DNA of 64,000 nucleotides from Aurelia coerulea (taxonomy: Eukaryota > Cnidaria > Scyphozoa > Semaeostomeae > Ulmaridae). Every line of letters begins with the position of its first letter. Position 1 is the stretch's first letter. The stretch spans positions 19,638,501-19,702,500 of the forward strand of contig CM076959.1 of the NCBI GenBank assembly GCA_039566865.1, given 5' to 3'. The notes below the pieces were generated by a model. That model was not told the DNA's origin. It was given only the letters and a program-made list of their open reading frames with translations, and did not search any database. Of the stretch, positions 36,901-48,900 are shown in pieces. Both the position numbers and the translations under genes were made by a program.

Positions 36901-39900
36901 TGAGCCAGCCCCCGGTTTTTGAGATATTTAAAAAAATCTAATTCAAGGTAGAAGCTACAGACGGGAGTCAACTCGTTGACTGAATATCTAGAACATTTTT
37001 TGAAAAATCGTTCCTTTTCTGAGTTCCGTTCAAAAATGGACTTCCAACAAATCCTCAACCACTACATTTCCAGTTGTCATTTTCTGATCAATTCAGGCCA
37101 GGGACGACTTCTTAGTCCAAATAAGCAAGGCAGGTTTATTTGGTCCTAGAGTCTCAAAATTACAAAATTTTCAAAAAGCAATTTTGTTCTAAAACCTGTT
37201 AATTAGGAAGGTTTCAACGAGTTGTCAGTTGTCAACAACTATCATAGTATCATTATTTGATCATTATGACAATAAGTATATGTCAAGTCTAATTGGTTTT
37301 TTAGCCCCAGACCCCCCAAAATTTTGAATTTTTCAAAACTCATTTTTCAGCTAAATCTGTTCAGTATTACGCTTCCAACGAGCCCTCAACTACTTTAATA
37401 GCCTTATGTTTTGCCAAGACTTTCGCGAATGGGTGCTCAAACAGCAATTTAGCCCACTGTGGGGTATTGAGCAAATTTGATCTTAATATTTGGCAAAATG
37501 TCTGCCACTGTAGGAAACAAGTAGAAAGAACTAGAAAAAAGTAGACCAACTTAAGAAACAGTAACTAAATAGTACAAGAAAAATTGGAACAAAAAAAAAA
37601 GAAACATGACACTGATGACATAGCATTCTTTGCTTTGCTACCTCTAATCTATAGAATAACCCCCAGAGTACAAAATCCAAGCTACGGCAGAGATGCTCTC
37701 TTGAAGCAATTAAGAAAATTAAATCCACGCAAAGCATCAGGGCCTGATTCAGTCACCAGCAGAGAACTGAAAATACTTCAAGGCAGCATTGTAAACAGCC
37801 TAGAGATTATTTTCAAATCAAGTTTCCATCAGAGTGTATTTGCAAGCTGCTGGAAGATAACACGGATTAAATCCTCTTTCAAGAAAGGAAAGGAACAAGA
37901 GAGAACAAATTACAGGCCTCTCTCAATGTTGTCCGTCCCATCCAAGCTACTAGAGAGTCAAATCTGCAATACAATTGATAGTAATTTAGACGATAACAAG
38001 ATTGTGACTGACATGCAGTGGGGATTCATTAAAGGTAGATCTACAGAGGGCATCCCCTTAAAATTGACAGAAACATGGAAACAATCAGTTGACAACGGCC
38101 TGATTGTTGGTGTAGTGTTTATAGACTTTCAAAAAGCTTTTGATACGGTTTTCCATGAGATCCTGTCGTATAAATTGCAAGCAGCTGGAATTTCTGGAAA
38201 TTTACACACCTTGATTATGAATTACCTTACAGACAGGACTCAGTATGCTGAGATTAATGGAGAGTGCAGCTCAATGAAACATGTTAGGTTTGGGGTTCCC
38301 GAAGGATCTTTGCTGGGCCCTAAGCTGTATAGTTTACATGTCAATGACCTGCCATCTGCAATTACACAAGGTGAAATATATCTCTTTGCAGATGATACCA
38401 CTGTTTACTGCACAGGCAAAGACTTTGAAAGTGTTGTGGACACGATGAACAGCATAATGGATGAGATACATAGTTGGTGCATACGGAACAAGTTGACTTG
38501 AAAGTACATCCAGGAAAATGTGAAGCTATGTTCATGATGAGGTCCCCCTTCATAGGACCAGTGAGACCCATAATGTATGGTGAAGATCACATAAAGATTG
38601 TTCAAGAATCAACTTGTCTTGGATTAAAGTGAATGAACGGAGCTAAGAGGAGGTCATCTATAAATAGGGCATTGACAACTCCTACGCATGTTATTGTTCC
38701 TCTTGCTAAACAATATCCATGATCGTCTCGAAATCATCAAATACAATAGGCTAATAATAGAATACCCAGACTCCTTCCGCGCGGGGCTTTTATCTCCGTT
38801 GATTCTCTTTAAGAATAGACAATAGGCTAGATTGGAAACCTCAAGTACAAAATGTATGTGAAAGTTTTTTCAAAGAAAATAGGTGGATTGAAAAGAATGA
38901 AATGCCTATCAACAAAGGTCTTAGAAGAAATCTACTACACAACAATTATTGCCAGGACAACATACTGCATTTCAGTGTGGGGAAACTGTTCTGAAGCTAC
39001 GTTTAATAGGCTAGAGGATAACCATGCCAGGGCAGCGAGGTTAATACACAATCTACCTCGACACTTAAGCAATGAAGAGAGCCTAGCAAGAGCAAATTGG
39101 CAGCCAATTTCATTTCTATATAAACGAAGACTGCTCACACTAATGCATCAAGTATATCATGGAAAAGCTGACAAATCAATTGCACAAATGTTTCAGAAGA
39201 AAGACCCAGAAAAACAGAGAACAAGAAATAAAATGCAGTTTGAAGTGAAAAGATATAATACAAAGACTGGGAGTTTCACATACAAAGCAACAATGATTTG
39301 GAATTCTATGCCAGACCAAATTAAGGATGCAGAAAATACGCAAACTTTCAAAACACGATTAAAAACTGTGCGTCAGACAATTAATGACTTTACTTTTCAA
39401 AAAGGATTAACTGGATTTTTAAACAAAGAAAAAGATTTTAATTACAATTAACATACTATTAAACAGTTTTTGACTTTATCTTTACTATGGTGTAATAATT
39501 ATTTCCTTTAGTTTTTAGTTATAGCAGGTCCACATCAGCTCCTTTGAGCTGCCAGACTTTTTAACCTGCTTTGTGAAATAAAAAATGTATGTACCGGGTG
39601 TCCCAAAGTGATGTATTATCGTTTGATTGCTCATATGTCCATAACCAATGAACTGATTTTCAAAAACTTTATTTTATTCGATTGCCGAAAGGCTAAATTG
39701 TATTTGAGGATGTTGTTTGTGCTTTAAGCCGATGTCTTCATGTCGAAAAGAAGATCGATAAATCTGCTCAAATTCAAGCCTTAGATGGCATGAAAAAGAA
39801 ATGGCCTTTTTCCCAGTCAGCATTTTAGATGTGATGCAAAAGGCTGAACTTATATGTCGTTCAGAGAATATATGTCGTTCAGAGAATACAAATTCAGTTA

Positions 39901-42900
39901 ATACTGAGTTTAGACAATACGAATACGATTTCAGCCTTTTGTATCACAACTAAAATGTTGACTGGAAAAATAGGCCGTTTCTTTCTCATGCCATTTAAGG
40001 CTTGAATTTGAGCAGGTTTATCGATCTCCTTTTCGACATGAAAACGCCATGGTAAGACTACAACCAACATCTTAAAATACAATTCAGCCTTTAGGCAATC
40101 AAATAAAACAAAGTTTTTGAAAATCGGTTTATTGGTTATGGACATGTAAGCAATCAAACAGTAATACATCATTTTGGGACACCCGGTATGTATGTACCCT
40201 GTACAAAAATACAAAGCTGAACTTGGCCTAGTACAGGCCAAGTTTTAGCCTTGTAGCAGAGATTATGACCTTGTTATGACCTTGTACTAACCTTGAAGAA
40301 AATTACAAGGCTATCAGTGAGATTCCAAGTTACAACCAGTCTAACCAAGGTTTTCACAAGGCTTCCACACGGCTAAATTAGCATTTTTCGAGCCATTTAC
40401 AAGGTTATAATAGCAAGGCTTTTCTAGGCTAGAACAAGGTTACAAGGCCATAACTACAAGGCTTGTACCTGGCCATATTACATGGCCTTGCATTTTCGCA
40501 CAAGACCTCACTAGCTGAAAAACCACGACAAATACATCAATTCAATCCTTGGAGGGGCACAAACCTTTGAAGGAAATATTTGCTTAAGAAGGCCAAGATA
40601 GGCACTAAATCCTTACTGACTAACAGAATTGACACGTGACATGCTCTAAACCAATCAAATGGAGCCAAAAACCAACCGGGAAATTTGAAATCTCAGATTT
40701 AGGCCCTGTTTGGACGATATACCACCCTTCGCCAAAATATCATTCGACAGAAGAGAAATGAAGATTTTCAAAAAAAATTTTCGCAGACCTATTCCCAATG
40801 CCCTAATAATGCACAGTCAATCAAGGGCGCTACGAATTATTTCAAAATTTGAAGAAATGCCAAAACTTTGAATTCGACCTCATTGTCACTGTAGTTTGTC
40901 ATAGTAAACAGCTAATTGATGACGGAAACGCATACTCATGGAGACTAAATATTTTGATTCGAAGGTCTCCTTCTGTGTGTTGAAGTATCTTCAACACTTC
41001 TTCAAAAGATGCCAAAATTAGAGCACTATCTGGATCCATTTTCAGTTTGAAACTGACATAAATACCTCCGGAGATATTCAAGATTCAATGCTGAGGGTAG
41101 AATGAACAACGGGAAAAGTTGTACTGTACGGGCCTAAAAAACCAAACCGTCGTTATAAATAAGAGGCGAATTAAAAGGTACTTACATTTGTATCTTGCAA
41201 AAAAGGACAATTAATCAAAATCGTGAAGCAGCACAAATGATAAACGTACTTTAACTGGTTTTGATATCAAAATTCCACTTTTTGAACCGCATTCTACTGC
41301 CAGTTTCTCCAACAAATCGTTCACATTTCTTCTTCCAACAACATTGTCAAAAAGGCCCCCCAACAAAAGGAGCGCGAAAACGTCAATGTTCAGCCACATA
41401 TATGCCAGCCATCGACAAATAACATACGATTGCAATGAACTTTGAACAAATAACAAATATATTTACTCTCCACTTTCCAGAATGGCAAGAACTGTAACAT
41501 CGAACGTGGTCAGAACGAACGATTTGGTGATGTCCTCCTCGATAACATTTGCCCCCATACCTTTATCCTATTCTGCTGTCATTTTTTGCGAGATTATGAG
41601 GGGGAATCGACAATTACATCAGCCAAAAACCTCGTATAAATTTATGAATGGCGGTCCTTGCTTTCAGCAGCGCAAAAGAAATGGCTGTGTCGTTTCTCCT
41701 CTTACAGTACAGTACATTGTAGCAGGTACATGAAATAAGTATGAAATGCTGATGTACGTAAGAATATAATAGCAACAAAACGGAAGAAATGTACATTTTG
41801 TTTTTAATGTGAAAAAATAGATTGGCCATTTCGACAAAATAACATTTGAAATACTATTTTTAAAGCTCTTTCATATCAATTTCACATTTTGTGCGGATGT
41901 TGTAGAAAAATATCTATCTTTGGACTACCAGAGGTCATCCATTAGAAAATCGCCCTTTTATGGTCAAGCAACACAGCAGCAGCGTCCAAAGCTGGACATT
42001 TACATCGCACTTGTAGACTCTTGGAAGCATGCACGTATTTTTCGCATGTTTTCGCATTTTGTCTGGCAGTCTCTCGAAAACCTTGAAAAACAGTTGGCAA
42101 ATCGCTCACGTGTCTGTAATTTTTCTTTCTCGTTTTCTCCTCCATTTTATGAAGAGAAGTGATATCTGCTAGTTTCAATATGTCTGGAAACAAGCTATTT
42201 TCTACGCAATCATTAGCCAATGTCAGAATTGCTGTAGCACTTTTGTATGACGCGGTATTGGGTTCAAAAATGGTTGATCGTGATTTTAGGTGTCCGTGGT
42301 GTCACATGCAAGTCGTAATTATTAGTTCTTGTGATGGTGAGTTATACAGGTTGTGCCAACACCATTGATTGGCCGTAATTATTGTTTGTCGTGGTGACGC
42401 CCAGAGATCATTATCGGTAGTTGATGTGCCAGTAACTAACACGAGTCATGGTAATCCTTGTTGATCGTAATTGGTATTTTTGTCTTGTTGGGGTAACTTC
42501 AGCAAATTATGGTTGTAACTTCAGCTGGTCGTGGTAACTTCAGCTGGTCGTGGTAACTTCAGCTGGTCGTGGTAACTTCAGCTGGTCGTCGTAACATGCG
42601 CAGTTGGAATGCGCAGATAAAATAAAAGACAAAAGCAGATAAAATAAACCTTTTTTCTGGACGCAGGCCCGTAGGAAGCGAGAGGGGGGGGGTGGCTAAA
42701 TTGTTTTGAAACAATGGTGCTAGGCTACAACATGCATAAACTGAATATATAGCTATCTCTATGGTTCACAAACAAAGCCCCAATCTGTGCTTGCCTCATC
42801 ATGACACTTTTCTACAATTTCTTGTGTCTTCTAGTATGTGCAAATATAAATTGCGAAGTCGAATGAAGCAGTTGCTGTCCGAAGGGCCAAAGTGGCTTCA

Positions 42901-45900
42901 AACAAATCAAGACTCTTGGATGTACTGCACGTATTTGTTTGTTTGTAAGAAAGTGCACATAAGAAACTAGACTCTCAGATTTTAACTCCAGTACTGGGAA
43001 AATAGAGCCTTGATAAAGTAACTGCTTGGCACTTTTTTACTTTATTTTCACTTGTTTCCTTTATCATATTACTCGCGAAGTGCTTGCAGAGACGTAGGAA
43101 CCGGGAGTCACTGGGGGCACGTGCACCCCTAAAATTTTGCAATAAACAATGAAGTAGCCTTTTTATTTCCAGGAAGTGCCTTTGAAGTCTTCCTATAACC
43201 ACCCTGAGTGCTTGAGTAATGTCTAAACATCGGAAAGGCTTCAAAACACTTCGTTTTGAAATGTTCAAGAGGGAACAGGAAGTAAACGCGAAGACTGTTA
43301 TGGAACCTTTAAGAAACTCGTAAGAAACTCCGAATACTCAAAATCTGATAACTTTAGTGCTGGCCTATATTCCCTATATTCTTAGCTTCTTATATAAAAT
43401 ACGTGTACAAGAAATTGGCGGAACAAAACAATTTGCAAAACAATTTGTAGACATCGATAAAGCCGTAGAAGAAATACTTTGAAATATTAAGGCGCATTGA
43501 GAGATTTTATTAAATTGGGATCTGACAGTTGGGCCTACATGGGGCAAAGGAAGGAAGATTTGAAGGTTGGGCCTAGATCGTAGTACTTCAACGAAAGAAA
43601 TTTTGATATCAATTATTTAACATTTTCAACTTTTACAAGTACGAATTCTATGAATTCACCATCTAAAAAATTCACAGAAGTTGTAAAACTCTTTGTAAAA
43701 AGTGTACTGTCAATTCATAACTAACGTTTAGAGTTAAAATAAATGATAAAATTTTGCCACATGTGGTAGGTCCACATGAAATTGTTGATTGGGGCTTTGT
43801 TTGTGAACCATAGAGATAGCTATATATTTAGTTTATGCATGTTGTAGCCTAGCACCATTGTTCCAAAACTATTTAGCCACCCCCCCCCCCCCCCCCCCCC
43901 TCTCGCTTCCTACGGGCCTGCGTCCAGAAAAAAGGTTTATTTTATCTGCTTTTGTCTTTTATTTTATCTGCTTTTGTCTTTTATTTTATCTGCGCATTCC
44001 AACTGCGCATGTTACGACGACCAGCTGAAGTTACTACGACCAGCTGAAGTTACCACGACCAGCTGAAGTTACAACCATAATCTGAAGTTACCCCAACAAG
44101 AAAAAAATACAAATTACGATCAACAAGGATTACCATGACTCGTGTTAGTTACTGGCACATCAACTACCGATAATGATCTCTGGGCGTCACCACGACAAAC
44201 AATAATTACGGCCAATCAATGGTGTTGGCACAACCTGTATAACTCACCATCACAAGAACTAATAATTACGACTTGTATGTGACACCACGGATACCTAAAA
44301 TCACGATCAACCATTTTTGAACCCAATACCGCGTCATACTTTTGCAGGCAATTTTCTTAGGATTAAGTCTCCCAATTTCTTACGTTATCTTGACAGGACA
44401 GCAATTACTCTGTGTACTTTGTCACGAAAACAGTCCAGGAATAAACGCAGTTCCTACAAAGTAGGCCCCCTTGTTTAATCTTTGTTTTTTTCTCAAGAAC
44501 TTGGCAGCCAGCTACAATTTTGTTAAGAACATCGTTGACCCATCTCCTGTAACTCAGGCAGGTGAATCATTGTGAGTACTGAATGTTTTGATATTTATCT
44601 TTAATGTAAGGGTATGAGGAACATTTTGTGAATATATTGCTAGCTGGATATAAAGATCTGGTTTCATCTTTCAGATTTCATCTGGGATTTATAGGGTGTA
44701 CAAAGACCAGCATGCTTTGTGCAAAATCAGTAACTTGCTCTCCACAGCTTCCAGAATAACTGACTGTACGAAATTTCACAGAAACAAAAACAAACGATGG
44801 CAAAGGCTGCTGGTTTTTGTACTCCCTATGAATGTCCAACAAAAACAGGTTGTTTGATGATGGTCAGCTATTCTTAACCAAGTTAAATTTTCCTCAATTA
44901 TTTTGATTGCCTTGATCAAAGCTTTGATGTCGATTTCACCATTGACTGTTGTGATCATAGAGTTTAGAAACTTCTACCGGGTGTCCAAAAGAAGTACCCC
45001 CTTTTGACTAGAAATAGGAACAAAACGATAAGATATTATTCCTTCCCAAGCTCACAGCTAAATTTATCAATTTTCAACGTAGATGCACATACCGTGCATT
45101 TAAAAATTGTCCACTAACACCAGACACACAAGTTCATAAATAAAAAAACCAAATGTTTTGAAAATGGGCCTGGCTTGGCCTGGCCAAGATTTGTATCATG
45201 AACATTTTCCAAAGCATCTGTAAACTTTGATTTTCCGTTGTTTGCTTTTGAAAAGAATTAAAACGCATGGACATGGCTCTGATTAAACAAATATAATACA
45301 AATTTTGTAAGAATGATAAAATCATGCCACATCTCCAAAATAAACGTGCATGTACTCCTTTTCGATCTATCTAAAATACCACACAAGTGGAACACAAGAG
45401 AACACAAATGAACACGAGAGAAGACAAATGAGCATAAGAGAACACATGTAGAACAAGAGAACGCAAATAGAACACAAGCGAACGCAAGCAGAACACAAAT
45501 GTCATGAACACAAAAGAACACAACTGTTTGTGAGCAAAACGGGAATATATCCTCAATTGCAAAACTTTATACCAAAATTGCAACCTTTCTCCGAAAATAA
45601 TTCCGGAACGAATATTTTCTCAGCAGAGAAAGCAGGGGAATGAATACACTACTCCTTACTTCTCTGTATTCTTTTGCTGTCGGGTTGGAAAATCTAACGA
45701 AATCCCCGACTAAATTGTTTTCCAGCGTTGCATAGCTTCTCTTACCGGGGGAATGCAGATATTTTTTATTCTTCAATGCATTGCATACACAATTGTTTGG
45801 GTTATTACAGCCCCAACCTGACATCTAATGTTATACAGGCCACAGTATACAGGGTGTCCCAAAAAACATGTGTGCTGTTTGAGTGGCTTATGCGGAGCTG

Positions 45901-48900
45901 CCATAAATCCAATGGTTCTGTTTTTAAGATTCTTGACAGACGAGACTTCAAATTAAAGATTGACATCGAGTTTGAGTAAATCCGATCGCTAGTTGCTGAT
46001 TTATGGAGCAAGAAAGACAAAATTATTGGCTGCCTCAAAACCAGAGGATTCGTTATTTTCCATTGCATTAAAATCAACGAAATTTATTGAAAAAAACATA
46101 CCTAGCCCTGTTTTCTGATGTTCATAAGTGAGACAGATAGTCATACATTGAATTTTGTGACAACCAAGAATATTGGACATATCTAGGGTTGCTAGGAATG
46201 GAAATGTGCAATTTAAGTGCTTCAGGCCATGACATGGATCCATCAGATATTTTGCTTCTCAAAAGTGATAAAGTCGTTTTAAACCAACAATACTGCTTTC
46301 AGCATGCTGCTTGGTCGATATTCTTGAAGAATATGGTCATTGATTACTCCCAAATACGTCTTCTGGCATAACTGTAAAGTTTAAGTCAATTTAATGCTAA
46401 AATTCAAGATATAAGGTTAAGTACGGAGACAAAATCCTCTGGTTTCGAAGCAACCAATGATTGTGACTTTCTTTCTCAATAAATCAGCAACCACTTGTCA
46501 TATTTACACAAACTCGGTGCCAAACTCTAAGTTCAAACCTCTTCTATTCACAAATCTAAAAAACAGGAAATTTAGATTTATGGCTCCTCCACAATAGCCA
46601 TTCAAACGGCGCACATGTTTTTGGGACACCCTGTAGTAAGCATCGTTTTTCTTTTTTAGTTGTTTGTAGCATATATGTAAAATTGTATGTAGTTTTCGCG
46701 TTTTTAAACAATGCCATGGGGTAGTCATAGTCTTTTGTTCCTCATGGCATCGTCCTTGTAGTATTGTAAAGTAGTTTGTAGGTAGAGTAGTCCGTAACAT
46801 GTATTGTAAAGCTCAATTTGTGTTATCTTATGTTCATTTATGTTCCACCTGTGTTCTCTTGTGTTAACTTGTGTTCTCTTTTGTTCATTTGTGTTCCATT
46901 TGTGTGATGTTTTTGACTAGATCCTCCTTTTCCTCTTTTTTGTTAACAAATAACACTTTGGATGGAATGCAATGCAAAGACCGATTCCTTAAAAGAAAAG
47001 TTATTTCAAGAACAATTGCAGTATTTCAAGTTATGATTCACTTCAAAAGTGTAAACTATTGGTCAAAGTTGAAAATTATTTTGCAAAATGCCTGTGATAT
47101 TGATATCAAATCATTGGCTAGGCGCTTTCTCAAAACCTCTGGTTTCAGGTGCACTCCAAATTTTGTCCTTTTGAACTCACATCTCCTTTGTTTGGTGGAT
47201 GATTTTAAAATGCAAGGTATGTGCTATGTGCATTTAAGTTAAAGATCAATAAACGTAGCTATGAAGTCAAAACGACCTGACATTTTTGTGAAACACCCGG
47301 TGTGTGCCCAGATAATCATTATAGAGAAATTGAAGGTGTGAACAGTAGTTCATAGAATGGTACCAACTTGAGTATGATTTATGTAACAAGGAAATGACAA
47401 AAATGAGAAATCTCTGTAAATTTTTTTTCAGTGGATTGTTAGCTCATGGATCTATGATGGGAGGCTTGGCTGCTGCAGAGGCAAATAATGGCAAATGTAT
47501 TGTTGGGGTTGCCTATGATGCCTTCATTTCAGGTATGCAGTCAGTAAGCATTTACTAAATTGACTAAATTAAAAAAAACAATCAATGCAATTAAATTTAG
47601 CTTCATGGTGGCGTGTATAGAGCATACCAGGTGTGCTAAAGATTGCCCTCTTTTTGCAAACCACAATGACTCCGATTTTGAAGATGACCAAATGAAGGTG
47701 GTCTACAAAATTCTTTATCAATATCAGATGTTCATCCGCTACAGAATTGTTCCAGTTAACCTTGTTGGCCAATTTCAGCTCCGTAGACCAGATTCCGCTT
47801 CTCGGCCGCGTATTGATGATAAAAAAGGAGACCTAATTGTTTTCCTGTCATTTAACAAATCAGTCCTTTTCTGAAGGACAACCCCATCCTGAATTATGCT
47901 TGGTAAATTTCCTGCCTCCTTCGTGCTTTATTAGCCTTTTTTCTATGCCTGGAGTCAGCCTGAATCGATCAAAATACTCGGCGAATTTCCAAAAGACTGA
48001 GCTAACCAGGCAACCAGGACACTGAGATGTCTCTTCAAAAAAGCATAGGATTTGGAGTTCGCTGCGAAAGAAGGGCTATTTGATAACTGCACACACTTCG
48101 CAATATTTTTATCAATACAAAACCTTAATATTTTTCATAATCTGAATGAACCTTTAGTATCTATGATTATTACCTTAGGTTAGGGCATGAGCGATAGGAC
48201 ACCAAGTGTGTGAAAGTTTCATTGGTAGTGAGCCACCTTAACCAACTGTTTTTGTGTGTTTTTACCTAATTTTTACTTAGTAGTGAGCCACCTTATAACT
48301 GTTTCTTCATTTTTTAAATTTTCGGTAGTGTGCCACCTAGTGTACCACCTCAATCATATAGTAATCATATAGTTAATCGTAAAACTTTCATTCCCTCTGG
48401 TGTACAAGGCACTGCTTGAGAGTCATCTGAGATACTGTGATGAACTATGGGGCAATTTGTCAAACACAAAGCTTGATCATCTTCAGCGTCTACAAACTAG
48501 AGCACGATCGCTAATAGAAGGCTCTAGATTAAAGGATGGGTGGATTTGCAACTGGCTTTCAGTCTTAAACTTAATCAAATTTGACAGGGCCGCGATGATT
48601 TACAAAATAATGAATGGTCTCTGCCCGGACAACTTAAGAGGGAGGCTTGTTACCAGATCTCAATTATCTAGCCATCGAACGAGAAATCAGTTAGATCTGG
48701 ACACCCCAAGACAGAACCTAGAATTCTCCGAAAGCCAGTTTTTTCTACTCTGGTGCTAAAACGTGGAATGAAATCCCATTAGAAATCAGAATGAGTTCCA
48801 CAATTAGCACATTAAAAAGGAAACTGAAGGAATTCCTAAACAATTAGCATCCTTCCCGAAGCACGATCCCTAGGAAGATCAGCAAATTTGTATTACTTTA

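Noticed and set aside
40899..41456. A fourth host gene on the minus strand (two protein-like frames, one ending at GTACGT)
   Set aside because: No family is recognised, no acceptor or start pairs convincingly, and the region lies within an intron full of repeats; left as uncertain.
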